A DNA stretch of 64,000 nucleotides from Cryobacterium sp. PH31-O1. GTDB lineage: Bacteria; Actinomycetota; Actinomycetes; Actinomycetales; Microbacteriaceae. Shown in pieces: positions 8,400-17,289 of the stretch. The notes beneath the pieces were generated by a model. It was not told where the DNA came from. It saw only the letters and a list, made by a program, of their open reading frames with translations, and searched no databases. The translations under genes and the position numbers were made by a program. The stretch lies in the NCBI RefSeq assembly GCF_030063455.1, contig NZ_JASITB010000001.1, positions 372,001-436,000 on the forward strand, read 5' to 3'. Numbering within the stretch: position 1 is the stretch's first letter; the number at the start of each line of letters is the position of its first letter.

Positions 8400-9870
8400 A
8401 TTCGGGGTGCTCCCTCATCCAGTTCTGCCAGACGACGACCGCCGCATCATGCTCGGCCACCGTGGTGGAGAAAACCGTCTCCCCGGTATCGAGGTTGACC
8501 GTCACGAAAAACAGCCAGGGTCCTTCGGCCGGGTGCACGGCGGCGTCGATTGCGAGGTCGCCCGGGTTCGAAATGGGCCCGACGACCATACCCGGACGCG
8601 CGTAGGTGTTGTACAGGTTGCCAGCATCGGCGCGTTCCGCGTCGGTCGTGGTCACGAGATGAGTGTTGCCGGTGCCGTAGGCGACCGTTGCGTCGGACTG
8701 CAACAGGCCGCTCTCCCACTGGGCCGGGTCCAGCCGGTTCAAAAAGACCCGCGCCACCTTGTAGTAATCGTCGCGCAGACCGGCCTCGCGCTGAATCAGC
8801 GAGGCAAACACGATGGTCTTCCAGCGATCGGCGACGGCGACTCCGGCAGCGTCGAGAGCCTCATACTGCCGGTTTACCATGGACTGCAAAACGATCTGGG
8901 CGGTGTCCCCCGGCGCGAAAGTGTAGGTGGCCGGAAAGAGAAAGCCCTCGAGGGTGGTCGCCTCGGCGGGCAGGCCAAATCCGGCCACGTTGGCGGCGGC
9001 GGCCTGCAGGTCGGCGAGGGGAATATCGGTTCCCTCCGAGATCGACTGCAGCACGTCAACGGCCGCGGTGCCCTCGGGTACGATCACGGTCTGGTTCAGT
9101 CGCGTGCCGTCATCGAGCAGGGCATCGAGGGCGGTGCTGGCAGCCATCTTGGTCTTCAACTGGTAGGCGCCGGGCTGGAACACCGGTTCCGGAGCAGTCT
9201 CCAACAAAATGGAGTAGAAAGCGTCGAAGCTCTTCACTACGCCCTGGTCGACGAGAGTGCTCGTAATATCGGAACCGCCGTCGCCCTCGTGAATCATGAT
9301 GACGATATCCTCACCGGTGGCTGCTTCCTCAGCGGTGAAATCGGCCGGTCCCTGGGTGGCCGCGATAATCTGGGAAATCGGCCCCTGCAGAAAAAAGTAG
9401 GCGCCGGCCACGAGCGCGGCCAGCACGGCGAAGACGATGAGGCAGCCCCAGGCACCCTTGTGGCTGCGCTTTTCTCGCGGTGGTTCGTCGGCGAGCAGTG
9501 AGCGGCGGTTGGTGCGTCCGCGACCGAAATCAGCTGGCTCGGCTGGCTCCGGGTGCGGCGCGGCGCGGCGCGGCAACCGCGGGGCGTCGGCGGACTCCGC
9601 CCGAAGGCGGGGTTCTGACTCGCTCGTGCGCGCGGCTAAACCCGTGATCCAGGCCGCAGCGTCAGCTCCAGTGCCAGTGCCAGTGCCAGCTCCAGTGCCA
9701 GCTCCAGTCGCAGATTCAGGGCCCTTCTCAGGGCCATTCTCAGCGCCAGTCGCCGTGCCGGCCTCAGCGCCAGTCGCCGTGCCGGCCTCAGCGGCCTGCA
9801 CGGCAGCGGCCTGTTGCGCGCGCCACTGACGGCGGCTCAGCGGTGGCTCTTCCGGGGTGGAACTCGGCAC
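8392..9870 (-). CDS. mltG: endolytic murein transglycosylase MltG
   Basis: Cleaves nascent peptidoglycan glycan strands at the outer face of the membrane and so sets chain length. Of 492 aa, residues 1-150 are cytosolic, low in complexity and rich in Ala/Gly/Thr. One transmembrane helix follows (GCLIVFAVLAALVAGAYFFL), then the YceG domain with the catalytic Glu in FASLIQREAG and the QSDATVAYGTG and PISNPGDLAIDAA motifs. GTG 9870 is chosen: it lies 1 bp after the ruvX stop and has GAGAGG 7 bp upstream, whereas the open frame from 9966 lies inside ruvX. The cytosolic tail contains short tandem DNA repeats. It is part of the alaS-ruvX-mltG-aroE operon typical of Actinobacteria. Confidence 0.94.
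   Translation of the reverse strand: MPSSTPEEPPLSRRQWRAQQAAAVQAAEAGTATGAEAGTATGAENGPEKGPESATGAGTGAGTGTGTGADAAAWITGLAARTSESEPRLRAESADAPRLPRRAAPHPEPAEPADFGRGRTNRRSLLADEPPREKRSHKGAWGCLIVFAVLAALVAGAYFFLQGPISQIIAATQGPADFTAEEAATGEDIVIMIHEGDGGSDITSTLVDQGVVKSFDAFYSILLETAPEPVFQPGAYQLKTKMAASTALDALLDDGTRLNQTVIVPEGTAAVDVLQSISEGTDIPLADLQAAAANVAGFGLPAEATTLEGFLFPATYTFAPGDTAQIVLQSMVNRQYEALDAAGVAVADRWKTIVFASLIQREAGLRDDYYKVARVFLNRLDPAQWESGLLQSDATVAYGTGNTHLVTTTDAERADAGNLYNTYARPGMVVGPISNPGDLAIDAAVHPAEGPWLFFVTVNLDTGETVFSTTVAEHDAAVVVWQNWMREHPEYG
9739..9786 (-). repeat. 24-bp tandem duplication in the mltG N-terminal region
   Basis: Two identical 24-bp units (9739-9762 and 9763-9786), flanked at 9667-9710 by several CCAGTG/CCAGCT hexamers. 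All units are multiples of three, so the frame is kept. They encode the disordered Ala/Gly/Thr/Glu tail of MltG. Confidence 0.85.
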
Positions 9871-9871
9871 G

Positions 9872-10423
9872 TTACAGCCTCTCGGTCGGTTCGACGGGCG
9901 AGCCAGCTGGTCGCCCCGAGGCACGCTCACTGTCAAGCGCGTGTTGCAGAATAATAGTCGCGGCAACCTGATCGATCACTGGCCGCTGCGTCTTAGCCGG
10001 CCGACCGGATGCCCGCAACGCGGACTGCGCCGACACGGTGGAGAGCCGTTCGTCGACCAGACGCACCGGTACGTTCAGGGCCCGCGCGAGTCGGTTGGCG
10101 AAGTCAACCGCGTCGTCGGTCGAGGCCGTCGCGTTTCCGGACAGCGCCAGGGGAAGCCCGACGATGACCTCCACCGCTTCAAGCCCCAACACAACCGTGC
10201 GAATGCGGGCGAGGTCGGTCACGCCAGCCTGATCCCTGGCCACGGTTTCAACCGGCGTGGCCAGCATGCCGTGGTTGTCGCTACGAGCCAGGCCGATGCG
10301 CACCTTGCCGACGTCAACGCCCACGCGCACGCCGGAACGCATTTGGTGCGCGGGCACGACCTCGACCGCCCCCGCCTCCGACCTGTCGGTGCGGGGCCGA
10401 GCCGGGGTTCGGTCGGAACGCAT
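9872..10423 (-). CDS. ruvX: RuvX/YqgF family Holliday-junction resolvase-like nuclease
   Basis: RNase H-fold nuclease linked to pre-16S rRNA 5' end maturation and putative Holliday-junction resolution. The fold signature GVRVGVDVGKVRIGLARSD lies at about residues 30-48. EVIVGLPLALSGN and the C-terminal VRLVDERLSTVSAQSAL carry acidic catalytic residues, and a final Asp is in PVIDQVAATIIL. ATG 10423 lies 2 bp after the alaS stop (coupled). An internal ATG at 10342 would give a protein closer to the usual 140-155 aa, so the start is uncertain by 27 codons. Confidence 0.92.
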   Translation of the reverse strand: MRSDRTPARPRTDRSEAGAVEVVPAHQMRSGVRVGVDVGKVRIGLARSDNHGMLATPVETVARDQAGVTDLARIRTVVLGLEAVEVIVGLPLALSGNATASTDDAVDFANRLARALNVPVRLVDERLSTVSAQSALRASGRPAKTQRPVIDQVAATIILQHALDSERASGRPAGSPVEPTERL

Positions 10424-10425
10424 TT

Positions 10426-13080
10426 TCAGCGGCTGATCGCCGCGACGACGGCCTGAAGCGCAGCCGGAATGGCGTCCCCATTGGGGCCGCCGCCCTGGGC
10501 AAGGTCGTCCTTGCCGCCGCCGCCACCGCCGAGGATACCGGCGACGGTCTTGGCGAGAGCGCCGGCCGTGTGTCCGGCATCCCTGGCCGCCTGGTTGGTG
10601 GCAACGATCACGACCGGCTTGTCGGCGGCAACGGCCGAGAGGGCAACGACGACCGCGTCGGTTCCGAGGCGTTCCCTGGTCGCGAGGGCCAGCATGCGCA
10701 CGTCGTCCGGGGAGCCCAGCACGCCGAGATCTTCGGCGACGACGGTTACGGCGCCGACCCGACGGGCCGTGGCCAGCAGGGCGGGAACCCGGTCGGTCAG
10801 GGCGCGGGCTTCGAAGGCGGCGATCTTCTTTTCGGCCGCTTTCAAACTCGTGACCAGATCGCTGATGCGCTGGGGGAGCTGGTCGCGCGGTGTTTTGAGG
10901 CTCGAGGTGAGCTCGGACACCAGCATCCGTTCAGCAGCGAGGTCGCGGAAGGCTTCGAGGCCGACGAGCGATTCGACCCGCCGGTTGGTCGATCCGACCG
11001 AAGCCTCGCTGATCAGGTTGATCATGCCAATCTCAGCGCTACTGGAGACGTGGGTGCCGGCACAGAGTTCGCGGGACCACGGACCGCCGATGTCAACGAC
11101 ACGCACGACGTCGCCGTACTTCTCCCCGAACAGGGCCATGGCACCGAGCGCCTTCGCCTCCGCAAGGGGCAGCTCCCGGGTGGAGACCGGCAGGTTGTCG
11201 CGGATGGCGTTGTTGGAAATCTCTTCGATCTCGGTGCGGGTCGCCGGTGACAGGGCCTGGTTCCAGGAGAAGTCAAGACGAAAAAATCCGGCTTTGTTGT
11301 AGGAGCCGGACTGGTGGGCGTTCGGGCCGAGCACCTGGCGCAGGGCCGCGTGCAAAACGTGCGTTCCGGAGTGCGCCTGGCGGGCGCCGCGACGCCAGCT
11401 CTCGTCGACCACGCTGGTTGCGCTGTCGCCGACAGCGACCTCACCGGACTGCACGAGCACCTTGTGACTGATCAGTCCCTTGACCGGCTTCTGCACGTCG
11501 AGCACCTTGAGCTCGTAGCCGGGACCGACGATGAGACCCGCATCCGCTTCTTGCCCGCCGGATTCGGCCCACAGGGCGGTTTCGGCGAGGATGACCTCCG
11601 CCGTCTCACCAGCGACCGCGCTCGTGACGGACTCGCCGTTCACAATGAGGCCCAGCACGCTCGACTCGTTCTGCAGGTCGTCGTACCCGGTGAACACGGT
11701 CTCGCCGAGGGCGCGGAAGACGCTGTAGACGCCGAGGTCGGCGAGGGTTGTCTTTTTGGACTTCGCATCGGCCTTCGCCATGGTGCGTTGCTTGGTCATG
11801 AGCACGTCGAACGCGTCGCGGTTCACGCTCAGGCCGGCCTCTTCGGCGATCTCGAGGGTGATCTCGATCGGGAAACCATAGGTGTCGTGCAGCAGAAAAG
11901 CGGTGGGACCAGCCAGTTCGGTCTTGTTGGCCTTTTTGGTCTTCGCCACGGCGAGGTCGAGCACGGCGCTGCCGCTCGCGAGGGTACGCAGGAAGGTTTC
12001 TTCCTCGGCGAACGCCGCCTGGCTGATGCGACCGAAGTCGCTCTTGACCTCGGGATACGCGGCGCTCATGGCGTCGCGGGAGGCTGGCAGCAGCTCAGGC
12101 AGGCTCACGGTGTCGACGCCGAGCAGGCGCATGGCGCGCACGCTGCGCCGCAGCAGGCGGCGGAGGATATAGCCGCGCCCCTCATTCGACGGCATGACGC
12201 CGTCGCTCATGAGCATGAGGGAGGAGCGCACGTGGTCGGCGACGATGCGCATGCGCACATCGTCATCGTGATCGGCGCCATAGCGTCGGCCCGACAGGGC
12301 GGCCGCGCGGTCGAGCACCGGGCGTACCTGGTCGATCTCGTACATGTTCTCGACGCCCTGCTTGAGGAAGGCGACACGTTCCAGGCCCATACCGGTGTCG
12401 ATGTTCTTCTTCGGCAGGTCGCCGAGAATCTGAAAGTCGCTCTTGCCGGTGCTTTCGCCGCGCAAATACTGCATGAAGACGAGGTTCCAGATTTCGACGT
12501 AACGGTCGTCGTCGGTGGCCGGTCCGCCGTCCCTGCCGTAAGCGGGTCCACGGTCGAAGAAGATCTCCGAGCAGGGGCCGGCCGGCCCCGGCTGGCCGGT
12601 GGACCAGTAGTTGGATTCCATGCCGAGACGCTGAATGCGGTTTTCCGGCACTCCGAGTGCACGCCAATAGCGGTGCGCCTCGTCGTCGTCGAGGTAGATG
12701 GTGACCCAGAGGTCACTCTCTCGAAAACCATAACCGCCCTGATTCTCCGGGGTGGTCAGCAGCTCCCAGGCGAAGCCGATGGCCTCCTCCTTGAAGTAGT
12801 CGCCGAAGCTGAAGTTGCCGTTCATCTGAAAGAACGTGCCGTGGCGCGGGGTCTTGCCGACCTCTTCGATGTCGTTGGTGCGAATGCACTTCTGCACGCT
12901 CGTGGCGCGCGGGTACGGCGCGGGAACGAGCCCGGTGAGATATGGCACGAACGGCACCATGCCGGCCACCGTGAAGAGAAGGGTGGGGTCGTCGCTCACC
13001 AGCGACGCGGACGGCACAACGGTGTGTCCACGATCGGCGAAGAAGTCGAGCCAGCGCCCGCGAATGTCAGCAGTCTGCAT
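10426..13080 (-). CDS. alaS: alanyl-tRNA synthetase
   Basis: Charges tRNA-Ala and edits mischarged Ser/Gly. The chosen start gives MQTADIRGRWLDFFADRGHT, the usual N-terminus. An in-frame ATG at 13104 is possible, but neither has a clear ribosome site. Visible parts are the class II core (SVQKCIRTNDIEEVGKTPRH, motif 2 region FFQMNGNFSFGDYFK), the editing domain with Zn-binding HSGTHVLHAAL and LCAGTHV, and the C-terminal DHHA1 domain with the Gly-rich AGILGGGGGGKDDLAQGG. At 884 aa it is full length. It heads an operon with ruvX, mltG and the aro genes. Confidence 0.97.
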   Translation of the reverse strand: MQTADIRGRWLDFFADRGHTVVPSASLVSDDPTLLFTVAGMVPFVPYLTGLVPAPYPRATSVQKCIRTNDIEEVGKTPRHGTFFQMNGNFSFGDYFKEEAIGFAWELLTTPENQGGYGFRESDLWVTIYLDDDEAHRYWRALGVPENRIQRLGMESNYWSTGQPGPAGPCSEIFFDRGPAYGRDGGPATDDDRYVEIWNLVFMQYLRGESTGKSDFQILGDLPKKNIDTGMGLERVAFLKQGVENMYEIDQVRPVLDRAAALSGRRYGADHDDDVRMRIVADHVRSSLMLMSDGVMPSNEGRGYILRRLLRRSVRAMRLLGVDTVSLPELLPASRDAMSAAYPEVKSDFGRISQAAFAEEETFLRTLASGSAVLDLAVAKTKKANKTELAGPTAFLLHDTYGFPIEITLEIAEEAGLSVNRDAFDVLMTKQRTMAKADAKSKKTTLADLGVYSVFRALGETVFTGYDDLQNESSVLGLIVNGESVTSAVAGETAEVILAETALWAESGGQEADAGLIVGPGYELKVLDVQKPVKGLISHKVLVQSGEVAVGDSATSVVDESWRRGARQAHSGTHVLHAALRQVLGPNAHQSGSYNKAGFFRLDFSWNQALSPATRTEIEEISNNAIRDNLPVSTRELPLAEAKALGAMALFGEKYGDVVRVVDIGGPWSRELCAGTHVSSSAEIGMINLISEASVGSTNRRVESLVGLEAFRDLAAERMLVSELTSSLKTPRDQLPQRISDLVTSLKAAEKKIAAFEARALTDRVPALLATARRVGAVTVVAEDLGVLGSPDDVRMLALATRERLGTDAVVVALSAVAADKPVVIVATNQAARDAGHTAGALAKTVAGILGGGGGGKDDLAQGGGPNGDAIPAALQAVVAAISR

Positions 13081-13162
13081 GGTGTCCGTTTGTTCGTGGT
13101 GCATGAATGTGGTGGTGCTTCAAATCAGGGCTGCCTCAGTGCCGCTTCAGCTCAGCGGATGC

Positions 13163-13387
13163 CTACGGCGCGCCGGTCACGGGCGCCGTCCCAGCGGCAT
13201 CGTCGTCGAGCGCGGCGTGCAGCTCGGCCTCGCGCTGGCGGTACCCCTCGGACATGGCCTCGCCGAACTCGCGTGCTTTGGTGTCGAGTTCGGTGAAAAA
13301 CGCTTTGCCCTGCTGGGTTTTGTTAACCTCGTGGGCGACCACGAAGCCCGCGGCAACCCCGATAACCAACCAGATGACGTTCTTCAT
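13163..13387 (-). CDS. small membrane-anchored protein, DUF6167-like
   Basis: A 74-aa protein starting MKNVIWLVIGVAAGFVVAHE: a single N-terminal transmembrane helix followed by an amphipathic charged helix (ELDTKAREFGEAMSEGYRQR). Small proteins of this shape are regularly found beside alaS in Actinobacteria, so this is probably the local version. The ATG at 13387 is chosen because the helix starts there; the longer frame from 13429 adds an unconvincing 14 residues. GGGAGAAACGCC lies just before the ATG. No function is known. Confidence 0.75.
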   Translation of the reverse strand: MKNVIWLVIGVAAGFVVAHEVNKTQQGKAFFTELDTKAREFGEAMSEGYRQREAELHAALDDDAAGTAPVTGAP

Positions 13388-13520
13388 GGCGTTTCTCCCT
13401 GAATCTGCGCGGCTCAGAGCCGCAGACAATAGAACCGAATTGAATGAAGCCGGGCGCCGCTAGCCGAAGCTACCGATAAGTCGGGCGCGAGAATATCAAC
13501 GCCGTGTCCAGAGTAGCCGG

Positions 13521-13892
13521 TCAACCCCGATTGCGCCGAGGCCGCGGCCGATCGCCACGAAAGGCCGCCCGCACGCCGGCCGAGAACCCGGCGAGCTTGA
13601 TCAGCGGCCCGCCGACGGTCGCCGCGAACAACGCGACGAGCGCTGAGACGTTACCGGCGACATCCGCTACGTTGCTCGTGATGGTGTCCACCCGAATCAA
13701 CTGTTGGTTGGTGGAGCGGATGGTCTCGGTCGTCTCGGCAAGCATCGGGGTGATTCCGTCGCTGAGTTCGTGGATGGCCGCGGTCGTCTCGTCGAATACC
13801 CGGCCTAGTTTGACCAGCGGGATGGCGATGACCGCGACCAGGATCGCGAACACGCCGGCAGCGATGAGGCCGGCAATATCTCCACCTGACAC
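13521..13892 (-). CDS. DUF948 domain-containing membrane protein
   Basis: A 123-aa protein with one N-terminal transmembrane helix (IAGLIAAGVFAILVAVIAIP). A heptad-rich segment follows (FDETTAAIHELSDGITPMLA and TTETIRSTNQQLIRVDTITS), then a short hydrophobic patch and a basic tail (RGDRPRPRRNRG). The GTG start at 13892 has GGAG 5-6 bp upstream; the longer open frame runs into the rpsD terminator. Position between rpsD and alaS is the conserved actinobacterial location. The family resembles coiled-coil surface/stress proteins; its function is not defined. Confidence 0.85.
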   Translation of the reverse strand: MSGGDIAGLIAAGVFAILVAVIAIPLVKLGRVFDETTAAIHELSDGITPMLAETTETIRSTNQQLIRVDTITSNVADVAGNVSALVALFAATVGGPLIKLAGFSAGVRAAFRGDRPRPRRNRG

Positions 13893-13937
13893 GGTGACTC
13901 CACTCTGTTCGAGGGCTCGGCGAGAGCCCGGGTATGC

Positions 13938-13971
13938 AAAAGGGCGGATCACCCTGAGGTGATCCGCCCTT
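13938..13971 (-). terminator. intrinsic terminator of rpsD
   Basis: On the minus strand AGGGCGGATCACC (complement of 13958-13970) pairs with GGTGATCCGCCCT around a 4-nt loop (13954-13957), giving a 13-bp perfect stem plus one A-T pair. Three or four T residues follow. It starts 17 bp after the rpsD stop codon. Confidence 0.9.
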
Positions 13972-13987
13972 CAGCGTACCGGTTGGT

Positions 13988-14617
13988 CTAGCGAGCTGCG
14001 TAGTACTCCACGACGAGCTGGACTTCACAGGTCACGGGGATCTCGATGCGCTTCGGGGCGCGCACCAGGCGGGCCTGAAGCTTGTCGAGCTCAACCTCGA
14101 GATACGGCGGGAGCTTGGGAAGCAGGTCGACGTGTCCGCCGGCTGCTGCAACCTGGAAGGGCTCCATGCCCTCGCTGCGAGCCTTGACGTGCATGAGCTG
14201 GCCCGGCTTCACGCGGAAGGAGGGCCGGTCGACGAGCTCTCCGTCGACGAGGATGTGACGGTGCACGATCATCTGGCGAGCCTGCGCGGTGGTGCGGGCG
14301 ATCGCGGAACGAACGAGGAGGGCGTCGAGACGGGTCTCGAGGATCTCGACGAGGTTCTCACCGGTCAGTCCCTGGCGACGACGAGCCTGCTCGAAGGCAA
14401 TCTTGAGCTGGGCTTCGCGGATGCCGTACTGGGCGCGTAAGCGCTGCTTTTCGCGCAGGCGCACGGCATAGTCAGAATCGGTCTTGCGCTTGGTGCGGCC
14501 GTGCTCACCGGGTGCATAGGGGCGCTTCTCGAGGAAGCGGGCTGCCTTCGGCGTGAGGGCGATGCCCAGGGCGCGCGAGAGGCGAGTTTTACTGCGGGTA
14601 CGTGACTTGGTAGACAC
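13988..14617 (-). CDS. rpsD: 30S ribosomal protein S4
   Basis: Primary 16S rRNA-binding protein, 209 aa (full length). The N-terminus STKSRTRSKTRLSRALGIAL and YAPGEHGRTKRKTDSDYAVR are typical of the cysteine-free form that lacks the zinc ribbon. The S4 RNA-binding domain is at about residues 98-160 (RLDALLVRSAIARTTAQARQ, IVHRHILVDGELVDRPS). The start is GTG with AAAGGA 6 bp upstream. It is monocistronic, as usual in this group, with its own terminator. Confidence 0.98.
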   Translation of the reverse strand: MSTKSRTRSKTRLSRALGIALTPKAARFLEKRPYAPGEHGRTKRKTDSDYAVRLREKQRLRAQYGIREAQLKIAFEQARRRQGLTGENLVEILETRLDALLVRSAIARTTAQARQMIVHRHILVDGELVDRPSFRVKPGQLMHVKARSEGMEPFQVAAAGGHVDLLPKLPPYLEVELDKLQARLVRAPKRIEIPVTCEVQLVVEYYAAR

Positions 14618-14913
14618 GGTTTCCTTTCAATCGGACTCAATAACAGGGATACCAGGGCGAGTGCGCACAAAGACGACACAGGTCATGGGAGATCAGAGGA
14701 TTGGGTGCCATGGGACGTTCGGCTACAAAACGATTCCCCTCCAAACCGGAAACGGACGCAGCCGCATGCCGAAACCAGTTGTAGGCCTGCCAAGGTTAGC
14801 ACACGACCGGATACTGCTCCTCGCGTTCCGGAGGCGTGCTGCGCCCACGGGCCATGCGCTCCTCGCTCAGGCGAAAACGCGCACCCCGCGGACAACCAGC
14901 CCCGCCCGAACCT
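14618..14913. other. 296-bp intergenic region upstream of rpsD
   Basis: Separates rarA (ending at 14914) from rpsD. It must hold the rpsD promoter and leader and the end of the rarA transcript. I see no coding sequence, no strong hairpin with a T-run and no consensus promoter I would defend. Confidence 0.5.
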
Positions 14914-16254
14914 CTACTGATTGCGAACGATGCGGCGGATTTTGAGCAGACGAGCTGAGATGTCGCGCTCGTGGCCGTGCTCGGTCGGTACGTAGTACTG
15001 GGTACTTTTCAGTTCGGAGGGTGGGTACTGCTGGGTGACCACGCCGAGGGCGTCGTCGTGTGGGTACAGGTAGCCCTTGCCATGCCCGAGGCGCTTGGCG
15101 CCCGGGTAGTGCGCGTCACGCATTCCCTTGGGCACGCGGCCCATCTTGCCGGCCCGCACGTCGGCGATCGCCGCGTCGAGGGCCATGTAGGCAGCATTGG
15201 ATTTGGGGGCGGTCGCGAGGTGCACGACAGCCTGCGCGAGGGGAATGCGCCCCTCTGGCATGCCAATCAGCGCTACGGCGTCGGCGGCGGCCACGGCGAT
15301 CAGCAGCGACTGCGGGTCGGCCATGCCGATGTCCTCCGAGGCGAGAATGATGATGCGGCGACAGATGTAGCGCGGGTCCTCACCGGCCTCGATCATGCGG
15401 GCAAGGTAGTGCAGCGCGGCGTCCACGTCGCTGCCGCGCACCGATTTGATGAAGGCACTGATCACATCGTAGTGCTCGTCGCCGTTGCGGTCGTACCGCA
15501 GCAGCGCCCGATCAACCGCGAGCGAGACGATGTCGGTTGTGATCACGGGCTTGCCGGTCGTATCCGCTTCACGGGTTGATTCAGCCGAAACGGATGCCGC
15601 CTCCAGCGCCGTCAGCGCCCGCCTCGCGTCGCCCGAAGCGAGTCGGATAATCGCGCTGCGAGCCTCGGGCTCCAGCTCGAACCGGCCGGCCAGGCCGCGC
15701 GCATCAATGACGGCCCGGTCGACCACGATGCCGAGGTCGTCATCGCTGAGCACCTCGAGGGTGAGCAGCAGAGACCGGGAAAGCAGGGGGGAGATGATCG
15801 AGAACGACGGGTTCTCGGTCGTCGCCGCGACCAGGATAATGACGCCGTTTTCCACGCCGGGCAACAGAGCGTCTTGCTGGGCCTTCGAGAAACGGTGGAT
15901 CTCATCGAGAAACAACACGGTAGAGAGGCCGTAGAGATCGCGGTTGGTGCGGGCGTCTTCCATCACCTGGCGCACGTCGCGCACCCCGGCGGTCACGGCC
16001 GAGAGTTCAACGAATCGTCGCCCGGAACTGTGCGCGATCGTCTGCGCGAGGGTCGTCTTTCCGGTACCTGGCGGTCCCCACAGAATAACCGAAACGCTGC
16101 CGCGCTCCCCCGTCTTGTCGCTCGCCAGACTCATCAGCGGGGATCCCGGCGTCAACAGGTGACGCTGACCGGCGACCTCGTCGAGGGTTTTCGGGCGCAT
16201 TCGTACGGCGAGGGGGGCCTCAACACTGCGCAGACCCGGTTGAGCATTCGACAT
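14914..16254 (-). CDS. rarA: replication-associated recombination protein A (AAA+ ATPase)
   Basis: RarA/MgsA clamp-loader-like ATPase acting at stalled replication forks. In its 446 aa, [16 protein letters not shown] precedes Walker [11 protein letters not shown], Walker B FLDEIHRF, sensor-1 AATTENPSF and the Arg-finger region PLLSRSLLL. The C-terminal tetramerisation part contains [20 protein letters not shown] and [25 protein letters not shown] is only 1-2 bp from the ATG at 16254, unusually close, so a downstream start cannot be excluded. It is divergent from the cyclophilin gene. Confidence 0.95.
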   Translation of the reverse strand: MSNAQPGLRSVEAPLAVRMRPKTLDEVAGQRHLLTPGSPLMSLASDKTGERGSVSVILWGPPGTGKTTLAQTIAHSSGRRFVELSAVTAGVRDVRQVMEDARTNRDLYGLSTVLFLDEIHRFSKAQQDALLPGVENGVIILVAATTENPSFSIISPLLSRSLLLTLEVLSDDDLGIVVDRAVIDARGLAGRFELEPEARSAIIRLASGDARRALTALEAASVSAESTREADTTGKPVITTDIVSLAVDRALLRYDRNGDEHYDVISAFIKSVRGSDVDAALHYLARMIEAGEDPRYICRRIIILASEDIGMADPQSLLIAVAAADAVALIGMPEGRIPLAQAVVHLATAPKSNAAYMALDAAIADVRAGKMGRVPKGMRDAHYPGAKRLGHGKGYLYPHDDALGVVTQQYPPSELKSTQYYVPTEHGHERDISARLLKIRRIVRNQ

Positions 16255-16362
16255 TCCTCCAGCGTAGTTTGTGCGTAGAGTTCTACGAGGTCGGGCGTGT
16301 TAGCGCCTGATTGCTTTTTGTTCGGCCGTCGCCAACCCCCGACGGCCCTGGAGGGGTTCCAA

Positions 16363-17178
16363 GTGGCTTCGAATTACAAGCTTGAGCGTGCGGCACGTGA
16401 AGAGCGCGGCCGTGTGCGTTCCTACCAGGCCCGGCGGGCCGTTCACGAACACCAGCACCGGCGTCGCGTGCGCGACAACGTGATCGCGGGCGGCGGTTTG
16501 CTCGTCGTACTGACTCTCATCGTCGTCGCGCAGGTGTTCTACTTCGACGGCGGCCCCGGCACCCCGGCGCTCACAGCACCCGGGAGCGCAACTCCGACCC
16601 CGGCCGCCACTGCGGCCGCCGGTGAGAACTCGGGTGACGTACCCGCGAGCGCCCTTGCCGAGGACCGCACCTGGACCGGCACGCTCACTCTCAATGACAT
16701 TCCGCTTGGCATCGAACTCGACGGTGCGCTCGCCCCGCAGGGCGTCTCTTCCACCATCAGCCTCGCTCAGAGCGGGTTTTACACCGGCGTCAGCTGCCAC
16801 CGCCTCACCGACGGCGGCTTCTTCGTGCTGCAGTGCGGAGATCCAGACGCGAACAGCACGAGCACAGATGCCACGCACGGCCCAGGTTACAGTTACGGCC
16901 CCGTCGAGAACGCCCCGGCCGACGACGTCTACCCGGCCGGCACGCTCGCGATGGCCAGGCAGAGCGGCAACGGGTACAGCATGGGCAGTCAGTTCTTCGT
17001 GGTCTACGACGACACGACCATTCCCTCCGACGCCGGCGGCGGCTACACCGTGCTCGGTCACGTCACGAGTGGACTCGACGAGCTCAAGGCCCAGATCACG
17101 GATGCCGGTACCGCTGACGCCTCCGGAGACGGCGCCCCGAAGGTGCCCACGACGATCACCGCCATAACAGTTCAGTAG
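16363..17178 (+). CDS. membrane-anchored cyclophilin-type peptidyl-prolyl isomerase
   Basis: A 271-aa protein. It has a basic cytosolic N-terminus (KLERAAREERGRVRSYQARR), one transmembrane helix (NVIAGGGLLVVLTLIVVAQV) and a Pro/Ala/Thr linker. The cyclophilin domain follows: SGFYTGVSCHRLTDGGFFVL, the GPGYSYGPVENAP loop, GTLAMARQSGNGYSMGSQFF and GYTVLGHVTSGLDEL. The catalytic-Arg region is represented by CHRLTDG, whereas classical cyclophilins have FHRVI. GTG 16363 is chosen with GGAGGGG 6-7 bp upstream. It probably assists folding outside the membrane. It is followed at 110 bp by the DUF349 gene. Confidence 0.92.
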   Translation: MASNYKLERAAREERGRVRSYQARRAVHEHQHRRRVRDNVIAGGGLLVVLTLIVVAQVFYFDGGPGTPALTAPGSATPTPAATAAAGENSGDVPASALAEDRTWTGTLTLNDIPLGIELDGALAPQGVSSTISLAQSGFYTGVSCHRLTDGGFFVLQCGDPDANSTSTDATHGPGYSYGPVENAPADDVYPAGTLAMARQSGNGYSMGSQFFVVYDDTTIPSDAGGGYTVLGHVTSGLDELKAQITDAGTADASGDGAPKVPTTITAITVQ

Positions 17179-17289
17179 GATCGATCGACCACCCTGTGCT
17201 AGTGCAATAGGCTTATCAGGGTATTTCTTAGGTTTCGCACTCTCCACTCCCGCGGATCCATACACAACAACTCAGCAAAGGTGAGGCTC

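Noticed and set aside
11314-13296. 660-codon open frame opposite alaS
   Set aside because: Same GC-driven antisense effect; composition and lack of motifs argue against a gene.
14618-14913. Structured autoregulatory leader of rpsD
   Set aside because: S4 regulation is known in other bacteria, but I could not find a convincing pseudoknot or conserved S4-binding element by eye.
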